From: JBCCQH01 sp039024435
GTDB lineage: Bacteria; Bacteroidota; Bacteroidia; J057; JADKCL01
Direction of reading: 5' to 3'
DNA: 64,000 nt
Assembly (NCBI GenBank): GCA_039024435.1
Contig: JBCCQH010000023.1
Location: forward strand, 11,632-75,631
This document shows, in pieces, positions 43,019 to 54,000 of the stretch; position 1 is the stretch's first letter, and each line of letters starts with the position of its first letter. A program made the translations under genes and the position numbers. Under the pieces are notes generated by a model. The model saw only the letters and a program-made list of their open reading frames with translations. It was not told where the DNA came from and searched no databases.

Positions 43019-44926
43019 TTAATCTTCCGAACTTACGACGACTTCAGGTTGCGGTTCCGGCTTCACGGCGGGTTCTGTCACCGGTTCCGGTACTCCTTCG
43101 ACCCAGTTGGGATCGTCATCCGGAATGTGTTGCGGGAAGTAGTCGTGCTTGATGCCGGGCTTCGAGTAGTCGTAGGGCCAGCGGTACACCTGCGGGATTT
43201 TGCCCGGCCAGTTACCGTGGCCCGGATTGACCGGAGTCGTCCACTCCAGGGTGTTTGCGTTCCACGGATTCATCGGCGCTTTCTTGCCGCGGCGGATGCT
43301 GTTCAGGAAGTTGAGCAGGAAGATGCCCTGACCAAATACTCCGAGGATAGCCGCAACCGTGATAAAGATGCTCAAATCGATGTACGCTTCGTGGCCCGTG
43401 AACTGGAAGGCGGAGAAAGCGTAGTAGCGGCGCGGAACGCCCCCCATACCCATGAAGTGCATCGGGAAGAACACGCAGTAGACCGAGGCAAACGTCAGCC
43501 AGAAGTGCAACATGCCCAACTTGCGGTCCATCATGCGGCCAAACATTTTCGGGAACCAATGGTACACTCCGGCAAAGAAGCCGAATGCGGCCGCCGATCC
43601 CATGACCAGGTGGAAGTGGGCTACCACGAAGTAAGTATCGTGCAGCGGAATATCAATGGCGGCATTGCCCAGGAAGATACCGGTCACCCCACCCGAAATG
43701 AACAGGGATACCAGACCGATCGAAAACAACATCGCCGAGGTAAACTTGATGTTTCCCTGCCAGAGGGTAGTGATGTAGTTAAATGCTTTCACCGCGGAAG
43801 GCACGGCAATGATCAAGGTCAATAGCATAAAGACCGTTCCCAACCAGGGATTCATCCCAGTTACGTACATGTGGTGCGCCCAGACTACGAAGGAAAGCAC
43901 CGCAATGGCCATCATGGAGCCCACCATCGCACGGTAGCCAAAAATGGGCTTCCGGGACATGGTAGAAATGACTTCCGAGGTCATACCCAGTGCGGGCAAC
44001 AGTACGATGTACACTTCCGGGTGACCGAGGAACCAGAACAAATGCTGGAACAAAATCGGCGATCCCCCCTCATTGGAAAGGGCCTCCCCGCCGATGTAGA
44101 CATCCGACAGGAAGAAACTCGTACCGAAGTTCCGGTCCATGAGCAACAACAACGCTGCCGCAAGCAAGACCGGGAAAGACAGTGTACCGATCACAGCCGT
44201 CAGGAAGAAAGCCCAAATCGTCAGCGGTAGACGGGTCATGGACATCCCTTTGGTTCGCAGGTTGAGGACGGTCGTGATATAGTTGATGGATCCCAGCAAA
44301 GATGACACAATAAAGAATGCCATACTGGTGAGCCACAGATCCATCCCCAATCCTGATCCGGGGTTGGCCGATTCCAGGACACTCAGCGGAGGATAAACCG
44401 TCCACCCCCCTCCTGCCGGGCCACCGGTTACAAAGATCGAGGCGATCATAATCGTACAGGACAGGAAGAAGAACCAGTACGAAAGCATGTTCATGAAGCC
44501 CGAAGCCATATCGCGGGCCCCAACTTGTAGTGGGATGAGAAAGTTGGAAAAGGTTCCACTCAAGCCGGCGGTCAAGACAAAGAATACCATGATGGTACCG
44601 TGCATTGTCACCAGCGCGAGATAAAAGTTGGCGTCCATTTTGCCGCCTTCTCCCCACTTACCGATGATAGACTCCAGGAAAGGCAGTTCCGTATCCGGAA
44701 ACGCCAACTGAAGTCGGAAAATCACCGACATGAACAGCCCGACCATGGCCATAAAGATCCCAGTAAACAGGAACTGCTTACCGATGGTCTTGTGGTCCAT
44801 GGTGAATACGTAGGTATTCCAAAAGGTAGGCTTGGGGTGGTGGTCGTCATGGTGGTCGTGACCACCATGCCCGTGACCATTGTCACCGTAGCCTGTTTTG
44901 TTTAATGTAATTGCCTGATCTGACAT
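43019..44926 (-). CDS. coxA: Cytochrome c oxidase subunit I
   Basis: A 635-residue subunit I of the heme-copper oxidase. TMHGTIMVF contains the first heme a ligand, WFLGHPEVYIVLLPALG has the CuB His and the Tyr cross-link region, VWAHHMYVTGM the two CuB histidines, and HDTYFVVAHFHLVM the heme a3 and heme a ligands. HPEVY is the type A signature. The N-terminus has a His/Gly-rich run (GHGHGGHDHHDDHHPK), and the C-terminus is Pro/Glu-rich. It receives electrons from CuA on CoxB. Upstream gene 34 bases away. Confidence 0.98.
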   Translation of the reverse strand: MSDQAITLNKTGYGDNGHGHGGHDHHDDHHPKPTFWNTYVFTMDHKTIGKQFLFTGIFMAMVGLFMSVIFRLQLAFPDTELPFLESIIGKWGEGGKMDANFYLALVTMHGTIMVFFVLTAGLSGTFSNFLIPLQVGARDMASGFMNMLSYWFFFLSCTIMIASIFVTGGPAGGGWTVYPPLSVLESANPGSGLGMDLWLTSMAFFIVSSLLGSINYITTVLNLRTKGMSMTRLPLTIWAFFLTAVIGTLSFPVLLAAALLLLMDRNFGTSFFLSDVYIGGEALSNEGGSPILFQHLFWFLGHPEVYIVLLPALGMTSEVISTMSRKPIFGYRAMVGSMMAIAVLSFVVWAHHMYVTGMNPWLGTVFMLLTLIIAVPSAVKAFNYITTLWQGNIKFTSAMLFSIGLVSLFISGGVTGIFLGNAAIDIPLHDTYFVVAHFHLVMGSAAAFGFFAGVYHWFPKMFGRMMDRKLGMLHFWLTFASVYCVFFPMHFMGMGGVPRRYYAFSAFQFTGHEAYIDLSIFITVAAILGVFGQGIFLLNFLNSIRRGKKAPMNPWNANTLEWTTPVNPGHGNWPGKIPQVYRWPYDYSKPGIKHDYFPQHIPDDDPNWVEGVPEPVTEPAVKPEPQPEVVVSSED

Positions 44927-44960
44927 ACCGCTTTATTTTTTGTCCGCTTCAGTTGCAAAT

Positions 44961-46622
44961 TTATTCTAGTATAATGTCTGACTTGCTGCCCCCCGTTTCT
45001 TCGGTGCCCGCCAGTTGCGGGAACTCATCGCTCGGATCAATGTCCTTGCGCATGGCTTTGTACATCGTCGCCTGGCTGGCTTTTTCGTACCAAGCATCGT
45101 ACTCTTCCGGTTCGAGGACCACCACTTTCTTCCGCATGGAGAAGTGACCGCGTCCACAAACTTCCGTACAAGCAAGTTCAAAGTCGAAGTTTTCGTACCG
45201 ATAGACCGTATCGATGATCGTCGTGTCGTAGGCGATGGTATCCCGGTTTGCAATTCGGAAAGTATCCAATTTGATCGTATCCATCCGCTCGATTTGGCTC
45301 CAGAAACCATTGCCTTTCAAATACTCGCGGTACTCTTGGGTGGTTTGCGTGGCGACGAAGTGGAAACGAGTATCCATCCCGGGGACGGCATCCATTTTCA
45401 CCCGGAAATGCGGGAGGTAAACGCTGTGGAGGACGTCGCGCGAACGGATCTTCAAGTCAATGACGGAACCTTTCCGCAGGATCAAATCCTGGGTGATGAA
45501 GTCATCCTTTGATTCATCTGCATTCATGTCCACCCCGAGCAGGTTGTCCCCACCGATGCGGCGCACGTCGATTTCTCCAAAGTTTTGGTCATTGCCGGGA
45601 TAGCGCAGGATCCAGCCCCACTGCTGCCCATTGACTTCCACTGCCATCATTTCCTTGGAATCGTCTGGCGCGCTCATCACGCTGGTCCAGGTCCGAATCC
45701 CCATAATGACCAGGAAGGTCAAAACGATTGCCGGAACCACCGTCCACACCATTTCCAGGCGGTAGTTTTCCGGATAGTATTTTGCTTGACGGTCGCCGTC
45801 TTTGCCATATTTGTAAGCGAACCAGAAAAGAAGCGTATTTGTGATCACAAATACCGCAATCACAACCACCATCGTGGTCCAGAAAAGCTGGTCGATTTCC
45901 TGACCGTGCTCCGAAGCGGCATTGTCGAGGATGAAGTAATCGCGAAACAATCCGGTCGACCAAACCGCCGCCACTAGGCCGAAGACCCAGAAGCCCAACA
46001 TCAAGCGGGCGTTAAGCTTGTCGAGGTTGACACCCGCCAAAAACTCTACCCCACGCAAACGGGCAATCTGCAAGGCAATGTTGACCAGCAGAACCACAAT
46101 CGCAAATACCAGGAAGCGCACCCAGTTCCAAAGGGAACCTAAACCTTCTGCTTCCTCCAGTCCGACCGTATTCGACGCACCGTCACCGGGGGCCGGTGCC
46201 GCCGCAGGCTGATAAGCATTGATCCAAGCCATAATGTCATCAATGTCCGCGTTGGTGAGGTGCGGCATCGGGTCCATGTTGGCCCTGTTGTTTTCTTCCC
46301 AGAGTTTGACCGCATAGGGTTCCCCTTCCTGGATCACCTTCTGTGAGTTTTTGATCCAGCGGTAAATCCAGTCGCCCTCCGGCATACGCTCGGACACGCC
46401 CAGAAGCGCGGGACCCGTGCTGGAGTTTTCCAGCTTCATGCTGTGACAGCGATTGCAGTTCTCTTTGAACAGTGCCTGACCCGTAGCGGCGTCGGCGGCA
46501 AATGCGTTGCCTTGTACGCCCACGAGCATGATACAGGTCAATCCCATGAGCAACAGCTTCACCAGGCGTTTGCGGACCTGAAGAACTGCCTCATTTTGCT
46601 CATATTTCATTTTTCGGATCAT
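44961..46622 (-). CDS. coxB: Cytochrome c oxidase subunit II with N-terminal cytochrome c
   Basis: A 553-residue subunit II. After a leader ending in NAFA comes a class I cytochrome c domain with CNRCH (56-60) and an axial Met in MDPMPHLT, then four hydrophobic segments, and the cupredoxin domain with HSVYLPHFRVKM and ACTEVCGRGHFSM, the CuA ligands. The cytochrome c sits at the N-terminus, whereas classic caa3 enzymes have it at the C-terminus. It would shuttle electrons from ActABCDEF to CuA. I use the ATG at 46622; an ATG at 46610 is equally plausible. The longer frame upstream is noise. Confidence 0.95.
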   Translation of the reverse strand: MIRKMKYEQNEAVLQVRKRLVKLLLMGLTCIMLVGVQGNAFAADAATGQALFKENCNRCHSMKLENSSTGPALLGVSERMPEGDWIYRWIKNSQKVIQEGEPYAVKLWEENNRANMDPMPHLTNADIDDIMAWINAYQPAAAPAPGDGASNTVGLEEAEGLGSLWNWVRFLVFAIVVLLVNIALQIARLRGVEFLAGVNLDKLNARLMLGFWVFGLVAAVWSTGLFRDYFILDNAASEHGQEIDQLFWTTMVVVIAVFVITNTLLFWFAYKYGKDGDRQAKYYPENYRLEMVWTVVPAIVLTFLVIMGIRTWTSVMSAPDDSKEMMAVEVNGQQWGWILRYPGNDQNFGEIDVRRIGGDNLLGVDMNADESKDDFITQDLILRKGSVIDLKIRSRDVLHSVYLPHFRVKMDAVPGMDTRFHFVATQTTQEYREYLKGNGFWSQIERMDTIKLDTFRIANRDTIAYDTTIIDTVYRYENFDFELACTEVCGRGHFSMRKKVVVLEPEEYDAWYEKASQATMYKAMRKDIDPSDEFPQLAGTEETGGSKSDIILE

Positions 46623-46690
46623 TATAGTTTCGCTTCTATACCTACAAAATAACCGATTTTCCACGTTTTTTGTACCGATTTCGTCTTGAA

Positions 46691-48352
46691 TCAGACTCCT
46701 GTGTCGTGGTGGATACTCTCCTGATAATAGGGGTGCTTGGTGGCCAGCAAAGGCGCGTCTTCGAAGCCCTTGAAAACCACCCAAAGAAACACTCCGCCGA
46801 TCAAAAGGAATGCGCCAAACATCATCATCATCGGGGCCATTCCGCCCTCCGATCCAAGTACACCGGGAGCAATCAGCAGATAGATGTCCAGAAAACGGCC
46901 CACCAGCATAACGCGTCCCACACTGCGCAGCGAAGCAAATTCCCGCTTGGCCTTGCGCGTCATCAATGCGATGAAAGGGAAAACAAAGTTGATCACTACA
47001 TTCAGGGCGAAGAGCAACTGGTAGTTCTCCAGGCGCTGATAGTAGTAAACCGTTTCTTCCGGGATGTTTGCGTACCAAATCAAAAGGTACTGAGACACCC
47101 AGATATAGGCCCAGAAGACGCTGAAGGCAAACATGAACTTGCCTACGTCGTGCATCTGGTTACCGCTGAGTTTGATGTGTCCTTTGTCGTGTAAGTGAAC
47201 CGAAATGAACATGGTAATCGTCATTCCGCTCACAAAAAGCCCGGCAAAGCAATAGACGCCAAAGATGGTGCTGAACCAGTGGGCGTCAATCGACATGATC
47301 CACAGGAAAGAGCAAGTCACAAAACCCAGCGCAAACAGCGGCATGAAAATCGCCGAATAGCGCATGCTCTTGTTGTACCAGGTCAGACCGCCTTCACTTT
47401 CTTCTTTGAGCGAAGCTTTCTTGAACAAATGTCCCAGAAAAGTCCAGGCAGCGATCAGCAACACCATCGTAATCAAAATAAAGACGACGTTGAGGAAGCC
47501 CCGCTTACCGTCAATCAGCTTGTCGACGCCTACTTCAAGGTGGTACCACTCGTAAAGCGCATCGCCGAAAACGAAAAATGTTACCAGGAGCAATACGCCG
47601 GCAATCGGCAGGAAACGGTAATAGTTTTCGAGGATTCGCTTAAAGATGATGTACCAACCGGCGTTGGCGAGGTATCCCACGGCGATGAAAAACACGCCAA
47701 ACAGGGCAACGATGAACCAGAAAAAGGTGCCGCCCAGAATGCTGGCGCCAAACAGACTCATCGGGGTTACTTCTTTGTCGTGGTGAACCATGGTGTATTG
47801 CTCGGGATAGACCTTGGCACGGCGCCAGGTTCCATTTTGTATGTGGTCTTCGGCGTGGTGACCTCCGCCGTGCTCTCCGGCATGCGCGCCACCGTGGCCA
47901 TCGCCGTGATCGGCACCGCCGACCGCCGCGTGGTCCTCCCCCTCACCGTGTTCGTCGCCGTGGTGGGCTTCGGAGTCGTGCCCCGCATCGTGCTCACCGT
48001 CGGATTTTGCGTGGTCATCTCCGTGGTGACTGTCCCCATCGTGACTGTCTCCATCGTGACCGTCCCCATCGTGACCGTCCCCATCGTGACTGTCTCCATC
48101 GTGATCACCATCACCGTGGCCATTCTGATCATTTACGTATTGGAAGACCTCACCCGTTCCGGCATCCGAGTGGGCGCCATCATGCGCACCCACTTCGTGC
48201 TGGTCACCGTGGTCGCCCCCATGATCGCCTTCGCCGGAGCCCCCGGACGTCGACAATACATACCCCAAGATAAGGAGCACTAACCCAACCCCCGACATGA
48301 TGCCGAAGTTGCGCGTGTATTTGCCGGTTAACCGAAATTTTTGCTGACTCAT
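46691..48352 (-). CDS. actF: Alternative complex III subunit ActF with His-rich insert
   Basis: A 553-residue subunit with about ten hydrophobic helices, paralogous to ActC in the NrfD/PsrC-like family, that forms part of the quinol-oxidising membrane core. FDDYEWYHLEVG-like motif (GDALYEWYHLEVG), WIMSIDAHWFSTIFGVY and SVHLHDKGHIKL match ActF. Between the first helix and the core, residues 38-172 form a low-complexity insert with 27 histidines plus many Asp and Gly, which I see as metal-binding or merely acidic linker. The homologues I recall are shorter here. It is followed by coxB after 68 bases. Confidence 0.93.
   Translation of the reverse strand: MSQQKFRLTGKYTRNFGIMSGVGLVLLILGYVLSTSGGSGEGDHGGDHGDQHEVGAHDGAHSDAGTGEVFQYVNDQNGHGDGDHDGDSHDGDGHDGDGHDGDSHDGDSHHGDDHAKSDGEHDAGHDSEAHHGDEHGEGEDHAAVGGADHGDGHGGAHAGEHGGGHHAEDHIQNGTWRRAKVYPEQYTMVHHDKEVTPMSLFGASILGGTFFWFIVALFGVFFIAVGYLANAGWYIIFKRILENYYRFLPIAGVLLLVTFFVFGDALYEWYHLEVGVDKLIDGKRGFLNVVFILITMVLLIAAWTFLGHLFKKASLKEESEGGLTWYNKSMRYSAIFMPLFALGFVTCSFLWIMSIDAHWFSTIFGVYCFAGLFVSGMTITMFISVHLHDKGHIKLSGNQMHDVGKFMFAFSVFWAYIWVSQYLLIWYANIPEETVYYYQRLENYQLLFALNVVINFVFPFIALMTRKAKREFASLRSVGRVMLVGRFLDIYLLIAPGVLGSEGGMAPMMMMFGAFLLIGGVFLWVVFKGFEDAPLLATKHPYYQESIHHDTGV
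48026..48100 (-). repeat. 15-base tandem repeat encoding HDGD units
   Basis: Five units of 15 bases, on the plus strand GTGACTGTCCCCATC and variants GTGACCGTCCCCATC, GTGACTGTCTCCATC. On the minus strand they encode the five-residue units DGDSH and DGDGH in ActF. Variation is mostly in one or two positions, which suggests slippage and a copy number that could vary between strains. Confidence 0.85.
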
Positions 48353-48381
48353 TGTGATCGCTTATCGTTTTTCCAATCGTA

Positions 48382-49104
48382 TCAGGGTTTCGAACTCACG
48401 TCGTCCTCTTCTTCCTCGCCACCGTCCGGATTGCTCACTTTAATGGTGGTGCCATCTTCCGCCGGCTTTTCTTCGGCCGTATCCATTTCTTCAGTCGCGG
48501 TCGAATCGCTTGCGGCTGCCTTGTCCCCACCTTGCAAAGTGTGGACGTAGTGGACCACTTTCCAGCGCTCGTTGTGTTCCAATTGCGAAGCGTACGAACC
48601 CATCACCCCCTGTCCGTACATGATTGTGTGGTAGATCTGCCCCGAGGTGTAGTTTTTCAACTTCTGTCCGTTGAAAGCGCCCGGGTTGATGGCGTCGTGT
48701 TGGGCGACTTTGCCATTGCCCGCGCCTTTTTTGCCGTGACAAGCGCCACAAAAACGCAGGTAAAGCACTTCGCCTTCCGCCAGTGCCTTGTCGGTGAGCG
48801 GCACCGGGTTCACCATCGCAATCAAACCTTGGTTGCCCGCTTTGACCGAATCACCCGGAGGAAACTCGAAAGCGGCGTATCCATTGCGGGAGATGGTACC
48901 CATGGGGGGTTCCTGCAGGGTTTGACCGTTCCGAAATGGGGTTGTGCTGTCCATCACTTGCTTGAATGGCTCATAGGGAATCGACTCGTACATCTCCGGC
49001 GCGTACTGCAGGCCCGGATCGTTCTTGTCTCTTCCACAAGCGGATACAATGACCGCAAGGACCAGAAGCGAAGTGAGTTGGAGTATATTTTTTCCTAGTT
49101 TCAT
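48382..49104 (-). CDS. actE: Alternative complex III subunit ActE, cytochrome c lipoprotein
   Basis: A 240-residue lipoprotein with leader ending LAVIVSAC (lipobox) and one heme site, CGACH, with a likely Met ligand in MYGQGVMGSY. The region PEMYESIPYEPFKQVM matches the conserved ActE stretch before the heme domain. The C-terminal 45 residues are acidic. ActE transfers electrons from ActA/B to the downstream oxidase cytochrome c. It overlaps nothing and starts four bases after actD ends. Confidence 0.93.
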   Translation of the reverse strand: MKLGKNILQLTSLLVLAVIVSACGRDKNDPGLQYAPEMYESIPYEPFKQVMDSTTPFRNGQTLQEPPMGTISRNGYAAFEFPPGDSVKAGNQGLIAMVNPVPLTDKALAEGEVLYLRFCGACHGKKGAGNGKVAQHDAINPGAFNGQKLKNYTSGQIYHTIMYGQGVMGSYASQLEHNERWKVVHYVHTLQGGDKAAASDSTATEEMDTAEEKPAEDGTTIKVSNPDGGEEEEDDVSSKP

Positions 49105-49108
49105 GACC

Positions 49109-49657
49109 TTAGAATACATCAAAGTAAGGATCGTCGACTTCTTGCTCGGCAATCGCGAATGCACCCGACTTCTTCATGATGTCTTCGGCTTTGTCCTTGT
49201 CGTACAAACGCGCCTGGTCCACCGCCACCACAAACACGTCGTCGGTCACCCGCTCGTCAAAAATGATCGTCTTCTTCCAGGGAAAGAGTTTGTTCACGAA
49301 GAGGAACGTAAATACCATCCCAAAAGCAGCAAACAACACCGTCAACTCGAAGGTCACCGGTACCAAAGCCGGTCCTTGAAAGAAAGGCTTCCCCCCGATG
49401 TCAATCGGCCAGTCCCAGACCATCATATAGACCTGCATCAGAACGGCCAGGGTCGTACCGGTCAGACCGAAGAAGAAAGCCGCCACCGTCAAGCGCGAAC
49501 GCTTAAAGCCGAGCAGTTTCTCCATCCCGTGGATCGGAAACGGCGAGTAGACATCGTAGACCCGGATCCCCTCTGCGCTGAGCGCCTTCACGGAAGCCGA
49601 AGTCGTGTCCGGGTCTTTGAACTTACCCAATAGGAACTTCTGCGTGCTGTTCTGCAT
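49109..49657 (-). CDS. actD: Alternative complex III subunit ActD (DUF3341)
   Basis: A 182-residue protein with two membrane segments (RLTVAAFFFGLTGTTLAVLM and ALVPVTFELTVLFAAFGMVF), soluble N- and C-terminal parts, and the DUF3341 start LLGKFKDPDTTSASVKAL. ActD helps hold the complex at the cytoplasmic face. Its start overlaps actC by 35 bases. Confidence 0.94.
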   Translation of the reverse strand: MQNSTQKFLLGKFKDPDTTSASVKALSAEGIRVYDVYSPFPIHGMEKLLGFKRSRLTVAAFFFGLTGTTLAVLMQVYMMVWDWPIDIGGKPFFQGPALVPVTFELTVLFAAFGMVFTFLFVNKLFPWKKTIIFDERVTDDVFVVAVDQARLYDKDKAEDIMKKSGAFAIAEQEVDDPYFDVF

Positions 49658-51026
49658 ATTCTTCTTGTGGACTGTGGGGTACTTTAATCAGAGTTTTCAC
49701 TTCAAACATGTTGACAACCGGGAAGAACTTGGCAAACAGGAAGAAGAAGGTAAAGAAGATGCCAAAAGTTCCCAGCAGGATCCCAAATTCGATCCAGGTC
49801 GGGGTGTACATTGCCCAGGAAGAGGGCAAATAGTCGCGGTGCAGGGAGGTCACAATGATCACGAAGCGCTCAAACCACATCCCAATATTCACGAATATCG
49901 AAAGGATGAACGTCGCCAGCATCGACTGCCGAATTTTCTTGAACCAGTAGAGCTGCGGCGTGAACACGTTGCAGGACATCATGATCCAGTAAGACCACCA
50001 ATAAGGACCGAAGGCCCGGTTTACGAAGGCAAAGCTTTCGAAGTGATTGCCTGAGTACCACGCAATGAAGAATTCCGTCGTGTAGGCAATCCCCACCAGG
50101 GAACCCGTCAGCAGAATAATGTAAGCCATGGCTTCCATGTGCTGCAGGGTGATCATGTGTTCCAATTTGTACACTTTGCGCATCACCACCAGCAGGGTTT
50201 GCACCATCCCGAAACCGGAGAAGATGGCTCCCGCGACGAAGTACGGTGGGAAAATGGTAGTGTGCCACCCAGGAATCACCGAGGTCGCAAAGTCAAAGGA
50301 TACAATCGTGTGTACCGAAAGGACCAGCGGGGTCGCCAGACCGGCCAGAATCAAAGAAACCAATTCGAAGCGATACCAAGTCTTCGCCGAACCATTCCAG
50401 CCCAGCGCCAGACCTCCGTAAGCCAGTTTCGCAATCTTGCCTTTGGCGCGGTCCCGCACCGTCGCGAAGTCAGGCACCAAGCCGAGGTACCAGAACACCA
50501 ATGAGACCGAGAAGTAGGTCGAGATGGCAAACACGTCCCAGAGCAGCGGCGAATTGAAGTTCACCCACAGCGGTCCGCGCGTATTCGGCAACGGCAGTAC
50601 CCAAAATGCACCCAACCAGGGACGCCCCATGTGGATGACCGGGAAGACCGCCGCACAAATGACGGCAAAAATCGTCATGGCCTCCGCAGAGCGGTTGATC
50701 GAGTTGCGCCAGGTCTGGCGGAACAGGAGCAAAATGGCCGAAATCAGCGTACCAGCGTGACCGATCCCCACCCAGAACACAAAGTTCGTGATGTCAAAGG
50801 CCCAACCAATGGTCTTGTTCAGACCCCAGGTTCCAATCCCGACCCAAAGCGTGTATCCGAGACAGAAAAGCCCGATGCCCAGCGCCACCATCGAGAGTCC
50901 GGTTGCCATCAACCAAAGCTTGTTCGGCTTTGACTCCAACGGCTTGAGGACACTCTCGGTCACGTCGTGGTAAGTCAACCCTCCGGTTACTTCCTGTGCT
51001 CGAATTGGCGAAGTGTAATGTCCCAT
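49623..51026 (-). CDS. actC: Alternative complex III subunit ActC
   Basis: A 467-residue membrane protein of the NrfD/PsrC family with about ten helices. WVGIGHAGTLISAILLLFRQ has the conserved His that lines the quinol site, and VIHMGRPWLGAFWVLPLPN another His-Arg motif. ActC forms the main quinol-oxidising core with the ActB ferredoxin domain. The gene lies 50 bases after actB. Confidence 0.96.
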   Translation of the reverse strand: MGHYTSPIRAQEVTGGLTYHDVTESVLKPLESKPNKLWLMATGLSMVALGIGLFCLGYTLWVGIGTWGLNKTIGWAFDITNFVFWVGIGHAGTLISAILLLFRQTWRNSINRSAEAMTIFAVICAAVFPVIHMGRPWLGAFWVLPLPNTRGPLWVNFNSPLLWDVFAISTYFSVSLVFWYLGLVPDFATVRDRAKGKIAKLAYGGLALGWNGSAKTWYRFELVSLILAGLATPLVLSVHTIVSFDFATSVIPGWHTTIFPPYFVAGAIFSGFGMVQTLLVVMRKVYKLEHMITLQHMEAMAYIILLTGSLVGIAYTTEFFIAWYSGNHFESFAFVNRAFGPYWWSYWIMMSCNVFTPQLYWFKKIRQSMLATFILSIFVNIGMWFERFVIIVTSLHRDYLPSSWAMYTPTWIEFGILLGTFGIFFTFFFLFAKFFPVVNMFEVKTLIKVPHSPQEEYAEQHAEVPIG

Positions 51027-51076
51027 TTGGTTTCTTTTTTCCTTCGTCGTTTATCTAATCAGTTCAACGCTCCGAC

Positions 51077-54000
51077 TCAGGTGGTCGGATTTTCGCTTTC
51101 GTCTTCTCCCCGGTTCCGCACCTTCGTCAAGTAAAGGACGCTCGGCAAGGTTTTTACATCTTCCAGTGCGTGGTAACCCCGCTTGTTGTGGTACAGCTTG
51201 TAGATCTCCGAGGAAGTATCGTTGAGGTCCCCGAAGACCACGGCGTCTGCCGGACAGGACTGCCCACAAGCGGTCTTCATGTCTTCGTCGTTCAACTTCC
51301 GCCCTTCGACCTTCGCCTTGAGTTTCATGTCCTGGATGCGCTGCACGCAGAAAGAGCATTTTTCCATCACCCCACGGGCCCGCACCGTAACGTCCGGATT
51401 CAGCACCAAACGACCGATTTTGTCGTGCTGGGCCACATTGACGTCCTTGAAATCGTCGTTCCAGTAGTAGCTGAACCAGTTGAACCGGCGCACTTTGTAA
51501 GGGCAGTTGTTTGCGCAATAGCGCGTCCCGATACAGCGGTTATACACCTGCTGGTTCAGCCCTTCGTCACTGTGGACCGTAGCCAGTACCGGACAAACCG
51601 TCTCGCAGGGAGCGTTGTCGCACTGCTGGCACATCATCGGCTGGTGCACCATTTCCAATTTGCCTTCCTGGTCGGCGGGATCGCCTTTGTAGTAGCGGTC
51701 GATCCGCAGCCAGTGCATCTCGCGGCGGTTGGCCACTTCCTCCCGACCTACTGTAGCGATATTGTTCTCCACGTTGCAACTCACGATGCAACTTCCACAA
51801 CCGGTACAAGCATTCAGGTCGATGGCCATCGCCCAATGGTGCCCTTTCTTGTCGTGGATGTTCCACAGCGAAAGCATGTGGTGACCCGAAGGACGCTTGT
51901 TTCCCGCGACCCGGCTTTTGCGGTAGGCGCTGAGGGTCGTTTCTTTCACGATGTAATCACCGACCCGGTTTTCAATTTCCTTCCGCTTGCCGTCGCCCCC
52001 TTCCCCATCACTCATCAGTTCATAACCGATAAAGGTCTGGGTCTTGGCCATCCGGATGTTTTCTCCTTTCGGAGTCACCGAAGCGCCCTGGGAGACATAA
52101 GAGAAGCTGCCATTTTCGACGCCCACCATCGGGTAGACATTTTTGCCGACACCTTTGGCGACCTTGCCCGCAATGTCACCGCGGCCGTAACCGACCTTGA
52201 TGGCGTAGGTATTTGCCGCCTGTCCCGGTTGTACGATGATCGGCAGATCGACGGACTTGCCCCCTACTTTCAGAGTGGCGATGTCACCATCGGACCAGCC
52301 TTCTTGCTTCGCGTTGACGTAGGGTACACATATATAGTTGTCCCAGGTCACCTTGGTGATGGGATCGGGATACTCCTGCAACCAGGGATTGTTTGCGTAG
52401 CGTCCGGTTCCCATCGTGGTCGACAGGTAAATGACGAACTCAGAGGTATCTTTATTCTTGTTGTAGGTCGCCAGCAAGGCTGCCCGCGAAGTCGCGGGAT
52501 CAGGCAGGGGGCTACCGGCGGACGCATGATCGGGCGCCGCCGCCGCTTCTTCGTCCTCCGCGTGTTCTGCCGGAACCTGGGCCGCGTGGTGGGCACCTTC
52601 GGTAGCGTGGGCGGACCCGTGTACATCAGCCTCAAAAAAGCCGTCGCGAACCGTATCGTTCCAAAATGAACGGAAGGTCGCTTGCTTCGCCCCACGGGGG
52701 TAGATTTCGTTTTCCCAAACTTCCCGAATCAGGTCGTAGAAGCGGCGATTGTCCCCGCTCCAAACCATCAAAGTGTCTTGCCAACTGCGGCTATCGTACA
52801 GGGGGCGCACCAGCGGCTGCCGGATACCAAAGTAACCTTTGCGCGGCTGGGCATCGCCCCATTCTTCCAACCAGTGGGTTTGCGCCAACCCGTACTGGCA
52901 GAGTTTGGAGGTTTCGTTCTCTTTGCTGACAAAAGCGACGCTCAGGCCGACTTTGGGCAAAACTTTTGCGACTTCAGTTCCTTCCCGGAAATCGTACACC
53001 GGATTGGCTTCATCCAGGAAAATGACTGCGTCGGCGTGGCTGAGCTCCGCAACAAAGTTGACCATGTGCTCGTCATTGCCCTGCACTTGGTAGCTGGGGC
53101 GGTCCATATCAATGGTGCTGCCGTAGTTGCCGAGGATTTCGTTGATGGCTTTGACCACCGTTTGGGCGTGGACATCGTTGACCCCGCAGACGACGAGGCT
53201 GTTGCCGGAACCGGCTTTGCGCAGTTCGCGGACGGCGCGCTGGACCGCATTTCCCGGACCTTTCCAAGTGATCGCGCCTCCGATTAGCCCCTCGTGGATG
53301 CCCGCGATTGCGGCCATGAGCTGGGCGGGTTTCATCGGCACCCGCAAATCGGCGTTTGAACCGGTCAGCGACATGCGCGGTTCAAAGTGGATGTGGCGCG
53401 ACATGGTGGGATTGCGCTCACTGACCTTGCGACCCTTAGCGTATCCTTTGGTGTACTCCGTCGGGGAGATCCAACTTCCGAGGAAATCGGCATCTAAACC
53501 CACGATGACCTTTGCCTTTTCGAAGTGGTAACCCGGCACTTGCATATATTCCCCCCCGTCACTGTGGACCTTGGCGAGGGCATAGTTGGATACCGGATCA
53601 TAAGTGATCGATTTTGTACCGGGGTATTTGGCTTTGAATTTTTGGACCAGGCGCTTGGAGGCAAGACCGCTGTCGGAGTGGCCCACCAACAAAATTTTCG
53701 CACCGGAGCCCAAGCTTTCCAGCTTGGACATGATCTCATTGTCGACCGCACCCCACTTCATCATCTTGCTGGAGGGTCCACGGGAGACTTTGAGGCGATT
53801 CGAGTCGTAGAGATTCAACAGGGAAGCCTCCACAATGGCATCGCAACCGCCTTTGTTGAGTTTGTGCATCCGATTGCCTTCGACCTTGATCGGCCGGCCT
53901 TCGCGGGACTTGACCAAAATGCCAATACCGGCCCCGATGCTCGCAGTGGTTGCGTACCACTCGGCCCGACCGGGGGTGACGTTCTCGGGCTTGTTGACGT

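Noticed and set aside
51170..52669. A 499-codon open frame on the plus strand
   Set aside because: It lies opposite actB and has no recognisable content.
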